Assembly (NCBI GenBank): GCA_035480955.1
Contig: DATIHF010000055.1
Span: forward strand, 1 to 13,924
From: DATIHF01 sp035480955
Lineage (GTDB): Bacteria; Patescibacteriota; Microgenomatia; Woykebacterales; RBG-16-39-9b
DNA length: 13,924 bases
Reading direction: 5' to 3'
In this document: piece after piece, positions 6,953-13,924 of the stretch
How the letters are laid out: the number at the start of each line of letters is the position of its first letter
How positions within the stretch are numbered: the first letter of the stretch is position 1
Translations under genes and position numbers: made by a program
Notes under the pieces: model-generated
Told to the model about the DNA's origin: nothing
Database searches by the model: none
Seen by the model: the letters and a program-made list of their open reading frames with translations, nothing else

Positions 6953-7732
6953 ATGAAGTGGATCGTGCTAGTGGTAGCCCTTTCACTGTCAATCTTCGCG
7001 TTTGCCTGCAAAGATGGAAGCAAGACAAAGACAACTGACGGAAACGTGCTCTCGGCAAACACTGGGCCGAAAAACGGCTCTGGGTCAGAAGAGAGTCTCG
7101 AGTGTCCGAAATCTTTTGAGTATGACGCGGATACGAAAGAGCGGGCGGCTCTGATAACAGCTTGTCAAAGAGCGGACAATCTGAAAGTTGCGGTGGACTT
7201 CACGAAACTCGAAGTTGAGAAGGATTCGGCTCGTAATGCAACAATAAGACTAGTCGGTAACGCGACCGAATGTCCTGTGGACTGTCCATTGGAAGTTGAG
7301 ATAACCTTAGACGTTTTCAAACAATCCAATGGTAAGTGGCTGGCAACTGCCAACACTTATCTAAATGAAAGTAAAGAAAGCGTCGCGAATAAACAAGCAG
7401 CGAAGATCGAGCAGCTAAATGCAGTGGAAATTACTTTTTCGGGTTCGTCACTCAGGATGGAGCAGTACGGACAAATTCGGAAAGACTTTGTTTACTCCAA
7501 CGTAAACGGTCTCAACGATATTCTGGGAACTTCGTTTAACATAGAAATAAAAGTGAAGAGCCCGACCGACTCAAGAGAGTTCATTTACCAGTCCAACGAC
7601 TTGACCGGCAAGTTTAATTCATTCGAGGGCTCCTTTGATGAAGGTACCACTGCCAAGATTATCGCCTACCGAGTTGGATTGATCCCGTTGCATGGAGATG
7701 ATATTTGGGGAGATTGGAAAGAAGTCAACTGA
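6953..7732 (+). CDS. Putative secreted lipoprotein, unknown function
   Basis: This 259-residue protein begins with a lysine and a hydrophobic helix IVLVVALSLSIFAFA ending at C19, a plausible but non-ideal lipobox (AFAC; the -2 Phe is unusual). A hydrophilic KDGSKTKTT linker rich in Ser, Gly and Thr follows, as in lipoproteins that extend off the membrane. The remaining ~210 residues look like a beta-rich extracellular domain with four further cysteines at 51, 71, 107 and 111, an even number that allows two disulfides, and a short ECPVDCP motif. EVEITLDVFKQSNGKWLATAN has the alternating pattern of a beta sheet with a turn. I cannot assign a family. The gene stands alone, with its own extended -10 promoter, strong Shine-Dalgarno site and terminator. 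It uses TGA as stop, shared here only with the orphan gene at 4899. Confidence 0.75.
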   Translation: MKWIVLVVALSLSIFAFACKDGSKTKTTDGNVLSANTGPKNGSGSEESLECPKSFEYDADTKERAALITACQRADNLKVAVDFTKLEVEKDSARNATIRLVGNATECPVDCPLEVEITLDVFKQSNGKWLATANTYLNESKESVANKQAAKIEQLNAVEITFSGSSLRMEQYGQIRKDFVYSNVNGLNDILGTSFNIEIKVKSPTDSREFIYQSNDLTGKFNSFEGSFDEGTTAKIIAYRVGLIPLHGDDIWGDWKEVN

Positions 7733-7741
7733 AATGATTTC

Positions 7742-7777
7742 AGAGCGATGCGCTTTCGGAGCGGTCGCTCTTTTTTT
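7742..7777 (+). terminator. Intrinsic terminator after the lipoprotein gene
   Basis: AGAGCGA (7742-7748) pairs perfectly with TCGCTCT (7765-7771). An inner CGCT/AGCG stem has a TTCGG loop, and a T run follows to 7777. The T run overlaps the TAA stop of the convergent surface-protein gene (7778-7776). On the other strand no T tract follows the hairpin, so it should act mainly in the plus direction. Confidence 0.85.
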
Positions 7778-8987
7778 AAGTTTGTCCCAGGGGAAGATTT
7801 TTCAAGCGATATTTTTTCAAAACTTTCAAAAGAGGCTCTTTGAAGACAATCGCGATTGCTGAAATTATTAACAATACCCCCGCAAGCTCCAGTAGATAAT
7901 TTAGAAACCGACCATTTTTTGAGCTGGTCCCTTTGGCAACCGCAACCGCGGCAACGGTCGCGCTTCTCGTTGCTATGCCCAGGGTAGGTAAAGCAGCGCT
8001 TTCGCCGAGCTCCTCTTGAGTTGTTGCGCTAGTATTGCCAGTGGTAGATGAAGCTTTTTTCTCAATTGCTAGGGCAGAGCCAACCGCGGTGGGTGGAGCA
8101 GGATTTTCTGCCCCAGGAGTGGGGTCGGCGATAAACCACTCCCCTGAGGAGTCTTTCGCGAAACTTTTGCCTTTTTGAGGAGATTTGTAAGAGTATCCCT
8201 CGACCACTGAGTCATCTGGTTTCAAAAGACGAACTTGATCAGCACTATCATTTAATTTTGAACTTGCGAAATTCACTACTAAAAAGCCACCGGGATTGAT
8301 AAAAGTATTGGCTGCTAATACTTGTGGGGTGGATTTTCCAGGCTCGTCATCGACTTTCCAGCCGGAGAGATCTGCAATGGCGGTTCCTTTATTTTTTATT
8401 TCGACCCACTCATTACCAGAGGCGGGAGCTGCCATAAACTCATTGAGAATTGGCTGCCCGCCGGCAACTTTTGGAGTTGGGTTTGCTTGAGGAGCGACAG
8501 TTGGTTCAGAAGGAGCGGCGACCACGATCTGGTAACTGTCGGAATCAATAGATTTATCACTACTCACCTCCTTGATTCTTATTTTCAAATTGTAATTGCC
8601 AACAGGGGCGGTCTGGGTGGTTTTCACCTGGATTTTGCCAGACCAGTTACCGTCAGCATTAGTTGAGAGGGACTGGAAATGATCCCAAGAGACGGTGTCA
8701 GAGAGCCAAATCCCACTTGCTGGTTCTAAAGTCAGCCCTTTGGTTAAAGTCGAGTCGATACCCAGACGAGCCTTGATATAGTAGTTGGTGTTTGGGGTGG
8801 CATAAAGATCAACTGAGACTTCAAAAGGTTGATTTTGCACAACTTGGGAGGGAGCGGTGACATTGATGTAGCTGGAAGCTGCAGTTGTGGTGGTGAGAGG
8901 GTTTAGGAAGAAAAATAAAGACAAAAGAATGGAAAAAACTGTTCGAGCACTAAAAGTTTTCATGAATGAAGGAGCAGAAAAAAACAT
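7776..8987 (-). CDS. Secreted, membrane-anchored lamin-tail-domain (LTD) surface protein
   Basis: Up to 403 residues. A hydrophobic signal segment (about 16-38, FSILLSLFFFLNP then TTTTAASS) precedes an Ig-like beta-rich region (~40-156) and a Pro/Ala linker. A lamin-tail domain follows at ~178-298: PILNEFMAAP, EWVEIKNKG, DLSGWKVDDE, INPGGFLVVNF, DQVRLLKPDD, WFIADPTPGAENP. Next come a low-complexity Ser/Thr/Ala stalk, a membrane helix (~361-382, LLELAGVLLIISAIAIVF) and a basic tail KKYRLK. Bacterial LTDs occur on secreted proteins and are thought to bind DNA or other surfaces; the ligand here is unknown. The topology places the LTD outside the cell. The start is uncertain: ATG 8987 lies 9 bases after a weak -10, while ATG 8963 (MKTFSARTV) gives a more typical signal peptide; neither has a Shine-Dalgarno site. 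It is downstream of the M23 gene, 86 bases away. Confidence 0.85.
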   Translation of the reverse strand: MFFSAPSFMKTFSARTVFSILLSLFFFLNPLTTTTAASSYINVTAPSQVVQNQPFEVSVDLYATPNTNYYIKARLGIDSTLTKGLTLEPASGIWLSDTVSWDHFQSLSTNADGNWSGKIQVKTTQTAPVGNYNLKIRIKEVSSDKSIDSDSYQIVVAAPSEPTVAPQANPTPKVAGGQPILNEFMAAPASGNEWVEIKNKGTAIADLSGWKVDDEPGKSTPQVLAANTFINPGGFLVVNFASSKLNDSADQVRLLKPDDSVVEGYSYKSPQKGKSFAKDSSGEWFIADPTPGAENPAPPTAVGSALAIEKKASSTTGNTSATTQEELGESAALPTLGIATRSATVAAVAVAKGTSSKNGRFLNYLLELAGVLLIISAIAIVFKEPLLKVLKKYRLKNLPLGQT

Positions 8988-8996
8988 AACCAGAGA

Positions 8997-9025
8997 AAAT
9001 TACTACTTTTTGACTGATGGGTCAA
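8997..9025 (-). promoter_or_regulatory. Weak putative promoter of the LTD surface-protein gene
   Basis: On the minus strand TTGACC (9025-9020) and TAATTT (9002-8997) are 17 bases apart. The -10 matches poorly but ends 9 bases before ATG 8987. The AT-rich 86-base gap holds no clear terminator for the M23 gene, so read-through is also possible. Confidence 0.3.
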
Positions 9026-9073
9026 TTGGGATTTAAAAGATACAAATAGATCTAAATAATACTTCTTTTGTTT

Positions 9074-10261
9074 TTAGCGGATGTGCCAGTAGATAGTTTT
9101 GGTGCCGTCGCCGTGGTCGATGGTGATTCCCTTACCTTTGCCTGTCCCCGGAAGAACATTAGGACAGCCACTGTCTGAGCCGAGGTAAGCAGTTCCGTCG
9201 TGCGCGGCGTGAATTGGGGTGTTCCAACCAGGATAGGGTTGACCTTGAATATCGATCGCCGGGTGCCCTCCGGGTCCATAGAGGCCAGGGATGGCGTTGG
9301 CACCGAAAGCCTGAGTGATCTGATAGCTGTCTTCTGGTTTGCCCAGAGTACCATTGTTAATATAAGGGACAGGATTTACTGGAGTTCCTCTCACGAGATA
9401 GCCAAAATGCAGATGGGTCCCGGTGGAGCAGCCGGTGTTGCCCTGGAAAGCAATGATCTCACCTCTTTTAACTGGTCCGAGTTTGGTCCCAAGGTTGAAA
9501 AGAGCATTTTGGATGATTTGCTGGTCGAGTTTTGATTGGGCGAGGAGTTTTTGATAATTCGCCTCGTTGTTTTTAGTTGCTTCCAAAAGAAGTCCTTGCT
9601 GCCTTTTTTGGTTGCCAAGATCGGTGACCTGTTGGTTGAGTTGGGCGTTGAGGGTTTCAGCTTGAGTTTTCTGATCAGAAAGTTTATTTTTCTCTTCCTG
9701 CAGAGTTTCTTTCAATTCCTTCAGATCAGTGATCATTTTGACATCCTGATCGTGGATTGCCTCAGAATATTTTTTCAAGAGTAGGAAGTCATTAATACCG
9801 TTGGTTTGAAGCATCAGCTCAAAAGTCTGGACCTTGCCTGATTCATAAACCGAGCGAATTCTTTGATTGGTGATATCAGTGTGGTTATTCAAATCATCGC
9901 TAGTTTGGGAAACCTGATTTTGAGTGTTGGAAACATCGATCGCCAGTTGAGCAATACGGTTTTGAGTCTCGTCAATTTTGAGTTGGGTGAGCTCTATCTG
10001 ATCTTCGGCAAAGGCCATCTGGGAGGCAAGGTTCTTTTCTTGATTCTGCGAATCAGAGATTTTTTTCTGCAAGTCAGACTGTTTCTTTAAATTGGAGTTA
10101 AGCTGCTGCTGCAGGTCAGAAAAAGTTGAGCCCACTCCACTCTGTTTAGTTGACTCAGACTTCACTAGGGAAGAGGCGGAAAAAGCCAAAAGCAGGATAA
10201 AACCAAAAGCTGGAATTAGGAGCAAGGCTTTTTGAAGTTTGAGTAAAAAGGTAAATTTCAT
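9074..10261 (-). CDS. Coiled-coil M23 metallopeptidase with permuted catalytic motifs, likely FtsEX partner
   Basis: This 395-residue protein has an N-terminal membrane or signal helix (~11-31), a long Gln/Lys/Asn-rich coiled coil (~45-255) interrupted near 140-175, and a C-terminal Zn peptidase domain of the LytM/M23 (EnvC/NlpD) type. All expected M23 residues are seen: HLHF (283-286), HPAID (333-337), DHGDGTKTIYWH (382-393). Their order is unusual: the segment VKRGEIIAFQGNTGCSTGTHLHF, normally last, precedes the HxxxD segment, and the protein ends two residues after the normally internal YxH. This equals a circular permutation of the domain. The family cleaves peptidoglycan peptide cross-links or activates amidases outside the membrane. 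The gene starts at the base after the ftsX stop, with GGAGG inside the ftsX end, so it is translationally coupled to ftsX. The layout matches FtsEX-controlled cell-wall hydrolysis at division. Confidence 0.9.
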   Translation of the reverse strand: MKFTFLLKLQKALLLIPAFGFILLLAFSASSLVKSESTKQSGVGSTFSDLQQQLNSNLKKQSDLQKKISDSQNQEKNLASQMAFAEDQIELTQLKIDETQNRIAQLAIDVSNTQNQVSQTSDDLNNHTDITNQRIRSVYESGKVQTFELMLQTNGINDFLLLKKYSEAIHDQDVKMITDLKELKETLQEEKNKLSDQKTQAETLNAQLNQQVTDLGNQKRQQGLLLEATKNNEANYQKLLAQSKLDQQIIQNALFNLGTKLGPVKRGEIIAFQGNTGCSTGTHLHFGYLVRGTPVNPVPYINNGTLGKPEDSYQITQAFGANAIPGLYGPGGHPAIDIQGQPYPGWNTPIHAAHDGTAYLGSDSGCPNVLPGTGKGKGITIDHGDGTKTIYWHIR

Positions 10262-11143
10262 CTAAACCTCCAGGTAACGGCGGGTCGCAATCCAAGCGCC
10301 AACTGAGCCAATGACAAAGCCAATAAACATCTCACCAAAAAGCAGAAAGATAAAAACCAAAGGATTGGTTGGAAAAAGAGGTATCGGATTAAAGGCTTTT
10401 TCGATCAAAGGCGCAATCAGTGGATAAGCAATCGCCAAACTCACAGTTGCCAAAAAAGCACTGATAAAACCATAAGTGACTCCCTCGATGATAAACGGAG
10501 TTCGGACATAAGTTTTCGTTGCCCCCACTAGTTTCATAATTTCGATCTCTTCTTTATGCAGGGAAATATTCAGCCCAATCACGATGAGGGTTACCGTAAT
10601 GGAGGTTAGCAAGAGAAATAGTACCACCGCGAGACCCACCCACCGAACTGTAGTGGTAACTTTCATCAGGGTATCGATGATTTCCTGATAGTAGACTACC
10701 TTAGAAACTTGAGATTGATTTTTCAAATTGTTGGCAATATTCCCAAAATCAGCGATTTTGTTGCTCGAGACTTCCAGTGAAGAGGGCAGGATGTCCGCAG
10801 TGACAAATTCGGAAAGGATCGGCTCATCTTTGTTCCTCTCTTTATAAATCTTGAGAGCCTCATCTTTTGAGATGTATTTGACTTCCGTGACCGAATGAAT
10901 CTTTTTCAAATCATCTTTGATGGACTCAACCTGAGAGGTGGTCGTGTCGTCCTTTAAAAACGCAGTGACTTGGGGCCGAGTTTCGTAGTAATGAATGATG
11001 ACATTAGAGGCAAGAGAGACGAGGTAAAAAATCCCCATAACAAAAAAGGTCAAAAACATGACCAAAATAGCGGCGAGTGCGTTAGAAGGATTTCTACGAA
11101 TACGTTTGGTTGCGGTTTTAGTGAGTCGATGAATCTGAGCCAT
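10262..11143 (-). CDS. ftsX: Cell-division ABC transporter permease FtsX
   Basis: This 293-residue protein has the FtsX plan. There is a basic cytoplasmic N-terminus, a first membrane helix (~24-48), an extracytoplasmic domain (~50-160) with the PQVTAFLKDD strand and YISKDEALKIY, and three more helices (~167-193, ~217-246, ~260-284). The cytoplasmic loop HKEEIEIMKLVGATK (196-210) is the family signature that couples to FtsE. FtsX relays FtsE ATP hydrolysis to a periplasmic murein hydrolase. It lies 33 bases after ftsE and directly abuts the coiled-coil M23 gene. It ends in TAG. No strong Shine-Dalgarno site is present; a TTAACC-17-TATAAT pair sits just before its ATG. Confidence 0.95.
   Translation of the reverse strand: MAQIHRLTKTATKRIRRNPSNALAAILVMFLTFFVMGIFYLVSLASNVIIHYYETRPQVTAFLKDDTTTSQVESIKDDLKKIHSVTEVKYISKDEALKIYKERNKDEPILSEFVTADILPSSLEVSSNKIADFGNIANNLKNQSQVSKVVYYQEIIDTLMKVTTTVRWVGLAVVLFLLLTSITVTLIVIGLNISLHKEEIEIMKLVGATKTYVRTPFIIEGVTYGFISAFLATVSLAIAYPLIAPLIEKAFNPIPLFPTNPLVFIFLLFGEMFIGFVIGSVGAWIATRRYLEV
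10267..10271 (-). promoter_or_regulatory. Shine-Dalgarno GGAGG of the M23 gene inside ftsX
   Basis: GGAGG on the minus strand (10271-10267) lies within the last sense codons of ftsX, with a 5-base spacer TTTAG that holds the ftsX stop, directly before ATG 10261. This arrangement favours translational coupling. Confidence 0.75.
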
Positions 11144-11151
11144 CTCTATTA

Positions 11152-11180
11152 ATTATAGCTTAGTTTTCCAATTTGGTTAA
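11152..11180 (-). promoter_or_regulatory. Putative internal promoter before ftsX, leaderless type
   Basis: On the minus strand TTAACC (11180-11175), 17 bases, then a perfect TATAAT (11157-11152) end 8 bases before the ftsX ATG. The -35 overlaps the ftsE stop codon. It could allow ftsX and the M23 gene to be expressed apart from ftsE. Confidence 0.45.
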
Positions 11181-11902
11181 TTTTTTGCCTCTCCTGCTTT
11201 TTCTCTCGCCTCTTCTGGGGAGCCATCTTTCGAGCCTTTTTGCTTGGTGTCTTTGACGATCCGCCCTTTTTGGATCTCAACTCTTCGATGAGCTAAGGAA
11301 GAAGTAATATCAAGATTGTGAGTCGCCATGATGATGGTGCTGCCCAAACTATTCAGCTTGGTCAAAATCTGCATTACTTCCCAAGCACTTTGTGGATCGA
11401 GATTGCCAGTCGGCTCATCGGCCAAAATGATCTCGGGCCGCATCACCATGGCGCGGGCGATCGCGGTACGCTGCGACTCTCCGCCGGAGAGCTGTCCGGG
11501 GAAACTCTGGGCTTTTTCGGACAAATTGACAAGGGCGAGAGACTCCATGACCGAGTCGTGAATCTCATTGTCGGGTAAATTGAGGACTTCTAGTGGAAAA
11601 GAAACATTTTCAAAAACAGTGCGCTGAGGAAGGAGTTTAAAATCTTGAAAGACTGTACCGACCTTTCTCCTCAGCGTCGGCACACTAGAGTCTGGCAGTG
11701 AGGAAACGTCCCATTCGTCGACCAAGACTTTGCCAGTGGTGGGGACCTCCTCTCGAATGATCAATTTTAACAACGTGGATTTCCCTGCCCCAGAATGGCC
11801 AATCAGGAAAACAAACTCACTGTCGGGAATATCTAGGGTAAGATTTTCCAAAGCATAAGAGGAGTTATTGTATTTTTTGGACACACTGGAAAATTTGATC
11901 AT
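11177..11902 (-). CDS. ftsE: Cell-division ABC transporter ATPase FtsE
   Basis: A 241-residue ABC ATPase from ATG 11902 (MIKFSSVSKKY), which matches the usual FtsE start; the frame extends upstream to a TTG at 11959, adding 19 residues unlike the family. Motifs: Walker A GHSGAGKST (35-43), Q-loop Q86 in VFQDFKLL, signature LSGGESQR (138-145, with S where Q is common), Walker B ILADEPTGNLD (159-169), H-loop H195. The C-terminal ~25 residues are charged and low-complexity (KQKGSKDGSPEEAREKAGEAKN), longer than in many FtsE. It pairs with FtsX at the inner face of the membrane to drive cell-wall hydrolysis during division. It follows purD after 60 bases with no Shine-Dalgarno site, so either read-through from prfB-purD or a local promoter is needed. 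Confidence 0.95.
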   Translation of the reverse strand: MIKFSSVSKKYNNSSYALENLTLDIPDSEFVFLIGHSGAGKSTLLKLIIREEVPTTGKVLVDEWDVSSLPDSSVPTLRRKVGTVFQDFKLLPQRTVFENVSFPLEVLNLPDNEIHDSVMESLALVNLSEKAQSFPGQLSGGESQRTAIARAMVMRPEIILADEPTGNLDPQSAWEVMQILTKLNSLGSTIIMATHNLDITSSLAHRRVEIQKGRIVKDTKQKGSKDGSPEEAREKAGEAKN

Positions 11903-11962
11903 GATGACTAGGATAACTTCGGAGGCTTTTACGATAGCAAAAAAGCAAGCCAAAAGCAAGAT

Positions 11963-13249
11963 CTAATGATTTAAAGTCAAGGCTTTTCCTGCAATATCAG
12001 TTCGAAAAGACTTACCTTCAAAATTGATCAAATCGACTGCTTGGTAAGCCCTTTTCCTTGCATCCTCAAGTTTGGTGCCAGTAGCAGTTACAGAAAGAAC
12101 TCTGCCACCAGCTGTTAACAACTTTCCATTCTCCGACTTAGTTCCTGACTGAAATACAACGACTCCTTCTAACTTTTCTGCCTTTTCAACACCAGTAATT
12201 TCTTTGCCACTACTGTAATCACCAGGGTAGCCTTTCGAAGCGAGTACCACACAAACTGCAAAACCTCTTTTCCAAGATAATTTGATGCTTTTCAACTCAC
12301 CTGTCGTACAAGAATAAAGCAAGTCAAACAAGTCATAATTAAGAATTCTCATGTAAGACTGAGCTTCAGGATCGCCAAAGCGAGCATTGAACTCCAAAAC
12401 TTTAGGACCCTCAGGAGTAATCATTAATCCGGGGAATAGACAACCCTGGAAAAAATTTGTCTCTTTTTTCAAGGCGGCTAGAGTTGGTTCGACAATTTGC
12501 GAATTTATTTCGTTGACCAACTTTTTAGCCATCCAAGGGACAGGAGCGAAAGTTCCCATTCCCCCAGTATTAGGTCCCTTGCCACCATCATAAATTTGCT
12601 TATGGTCCTGAGCTGTTGGAAAAAGTAAAAAGTTTTTACCGGAGGCGATTGCATGAATTGAAATTTCCTGACCTACCAGAAAATCCTCGATCACAACTTT
12701 GTCTCCAGCCGAGCCAAATATTTTTTTAACCAAAATATCTCTGACAGCTTTTTTGGCCTCAGCCAAAGTTTGGCAAATCAGAACACCTTTACCCAAGGCT
12801 AAGCCGGAAGCTTTAACAACAACCGGAAACTGCACGGTTTTTAAGTATTCATTCGCCGTCTTCTCGTTTGAAAAAACTTTAAAGTTTGCAGTTGGAATTG
12901 AATAATTTTTCATGAAACTTTTGGCAAAAGCTTTGGACCACTCTATTTTGGCAGCGTTTATTGTGGGGCCGAAAATTTTAAGGTTGTTTTTTGAAAAAAG
13001 ATCAACTATGCCTTGGACAAGGGGCTCGTCAGGACCAACGATCGTTAGATCAATCTGATTGCTTAGGGCGAACTTTAGTAAACTTTTGGTTTTATTGGTT
13101 GCTATAGTGATGTTTTCAGCGATTTGGGCAGTTCCGGGGTTGCCAGGAGCACAAAAAAGTTTTGCAACTTTTGGCGACTGGGCAATTTTCCAGGCCAGAG
13201 CGTGTTCTCGTGCTCCGGAGCCAACTATTAAGACTTTTTTTGAAGACAT
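11963..13249 (-). CDS. purD: Phosphoribosylamine-glycine ligase (GAR synthetase) PurD
   Basis: This 428-residue ATP-grasp enzyme, at normal family length, catalyses step two of de novo purine synthesis: phosphoribosylamine + glycine + ATP to glycinamide ribonucleotide. Visible are the N-terminal VLIVGSGAREHALAWK (6-21) and CAPGNPGT (33-40), VVVKASGLALGKGV in the ATP-grasp region, GGKGPNTGGMGTFAPVPW, EFNARFGDPEAQ for metal and ATP, and a C-terminal beta domain with GGRVLSVTATG. It is cytoplasmic. The ATG directly follows the prfB stop with no spacer and no clear Shine-Dalgarno site, so translation is probably coupled to prfB. No other purine gene is in this window, and whether this organism makes purines fully or uses a partial salvage-like route cannot be told here. 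Confidence 0.96.
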   Translation of the reverse strand: MSSKKVLIVGSGAREHALAWKIAQSPKVAKLFCAPGNPGTAQIAENITIATNKTKSLLKFALSNQIDLTIVGPDEPLVQGIVDLFSKNNLKIFGPTINAAKIEWSKAFAKSFMKNYSIPTANFKVFSNEKTANEYLKTVQFPVVVKASGLALGKGVLICQTLAEAKKAVRDILVKKIFGSAGDKVVIEDFLVGQEISIHAIASGKNFLLFPTAQDHKQIYDGGKGPNTGGMGTFAPVPWMAKKLVNEINSQIVEPTLAALKKETNFFQGCLFPGLMITPEGPKVLEFNARFGDPEAQSYMRILNYDLFDLLYSCTTGELKSIKLSWKRGFAVCVVLASKGYPGDYSSGKEITGVEKAEKLEGVVVFQSGTKSENGKLLTAGGRVLSVTATGTKLEDARKRAYQAVDLINFEGKSFRTDIAGKALTLNH

Positions 13250-13924
13250 TTAGATTCTTAGCTCGGCTTCAACTAACTCGTCCAATTTGCCGTCGAGTAC
13301 CCCCTCAGCGTCGGAGGTTTCGTAGTTACTGCGGAGATCTTTGACCATTTTGTAGGGGTGGAGGACATAAGAGCGGATTTGCGTGCCCCAAGAGGCAGTT
13401 TTTTGCCAATCTTTGAGATTTTTTTCAACAGAGAGTCTTTTTTCTTCTTCAATTTGGAAAAGTTTGGCCTTCAAAATCTTTAACGCGTTTTCTTTGTTTT
13501 GAAACTGGGAGCGTTCTGACTGCATTGCTACCACTATTCCCGTCGGCAAATGTTTCACTCTCACGGCCGTCGAAACTTTCTGAACGTTTTGCCCTCCGGG
13601 GCCACTGGAACGAAAAGTGTCCCACTCCAGGTCAGAATCTTTCAGATCGACTGCGGTTGGACTATCAATCACTGGTAGGACTTCAACTAGAGCAAAAGAA
13701 GTTTGGCGCAGATTGTCAGCGTTGAAAGGTGAGAGTCTTACTAAACGATGGGTCCCGGATTCTTTTTTGAGTAAACCATAGGCAAAAGAGCCCTCGACCT
13801 GAATAGTTGCGGATTTGATTCCTGCCTCTTCTCCTTTAGTTTCGTCAACCAAAGTCACTTTCCATTTTTTGATCTCTCCAAAACGCTCATACATCCGCAG
13901 AAGCATGATCGCCCAGTCCATCGC
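13250..13924 (-). CDS. prfB: Peptide chain release factor 2 (RF2), N-terminus beyond window
   Basis: The C-terminal ~224 residues of a class I release factor are present; the open frame continues past the right edge (the codon before the first visible Met is Ala, as in the family's DWA-x-MLLRMY context), so that Met is internal. The codon-recognition motif is SPF (in HRLVRLSPFNADNLRQ), specific for RF2, which reads UAA and UGA; RF1 would have PxT. The peptidyl-hydrolysis motif GGQ is in RSSGPGGQNVQKVST. It acts at the ribosomal A site. Any programmed frameshift would be in the N-terminal part, which cannot be checked. It is the first visible gene of a run into purD and ftsEX. RF2 presence implies UGA is a stop codon in this genome. 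Confidence 0.96.
   Translation of the reverse strand, partial: AMDWAIMLLRMYERFGEIKKWKVTLVDETKGEEAGIKSATIQVEGSFAYGLLKKESGTHRLVRLSPFNADNLRQTSFALVEVLPVIDSPTAVDLKDSDLEWDTFRSSGPGGQNVQKVSTAVRVKHLPTGIVVAMQSERSQFQNKENALKILKAKLFQIEEEKRLSVEKNLKDWQKTASWGTQIRSYVLHPYKMVKDLRSNYETSDAEGVLDGKLDELVEAELRI

Noticed and set aside
9404..9475. HLHF segment as remnant of a second, degraded M23 domain
   Set aside because: Each catalytic motif occurs only once in the protein and the two parts are complementary, so a permuted single domain is simpler.
11903..11959. N-terminal extension of FtsE from TTG 11959
   Set aside because: The extra 19 residues do not resemble FtsE, whose family begins at the MIKFSSVSKKY-like strand.
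1..13924. Alternative genetic code (UGA read as Gly)
   Set aside because: RF2 with its SPF motif is present, and no in-frame UGA was seen inside a recognised gene.
1..13924. CRISPR arrays, tRNA or rRNA genes, insertion sequences
   Set aside because: No spaced repeats, cloverleaf or rRNA-like blocks, or transposase genes were seen; nearly all of the window is occupied by the listed genes.

Overview
The window looks like chromosomal DNA of a small-genome bacterium of the Candidate Phyla Radiation (Patescibacteria, possibly Microgenomates). This rests on moderate to low GC, very tight packing, mostly absent Shine-Dalgarno sites, a secreted lamin-tail-domain protein with a C-terminal membrane anchor, and a coiled-coil M23 peptidase beside ftsEX. 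Phylum assignment is an inference. A normal release factor 2 gene (prfB) means UGA should be read as stop, which argues against the UGA-recoding CPR lineages.

Left part (1-4821): two minus-strand genes overlap by 10 bases. They encode a PaaK-like adenylate-forming ligase and a ThiF(E1-like)-nitroreductase fusion that runs off the left edge. Divergent from them, across a 64-base promoter region, lies a 514-residue Rossmann/SDR-like protein. Together they look like one uncharacterised metabolic module: carboxylate activation, adenylation and flavin redox chemistry.

Middle (4822-7777): an orphan 101-residue protein with its own strong promoter, Shine-Dalgarno site and likely terminator; a polyprenyl diphosphate synthase; tsaE, convergent and overlapping it by 32 bases; and a putative lipoprotein, again with strong Shine-Dalgarno site and an intrinsic terminator.

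Right part (7776-13924), all minus strand, in transcription order: prfB (5' end cut by the window), purD, ftsE, ftsX, a coiled-coil M23 metallopeptidase, and the lamin-tail surface protein. FtsEX normally gates a periplasmic coiled-coil murein hydrolase or its activator, and the M23 gene immediately after ftsX is the obvious partner. Its catalytic motifs appear in circularly permuted order. purD sits between prfB and ftsE, with no gap to prfB.

Two initiation styles stand out. Several genes have a -10-like box 7-9 bases before the ATG and no Shine-Dalgarno site, suggesting leaderless mRNAs. The orphan gene, the lipoprotein gene and the M23 gene have clear GGAGG sites. I saw no tRNA, rRNA, CRISPR array, transposon or long repeat, and no gene-free stretch above 300 bases.
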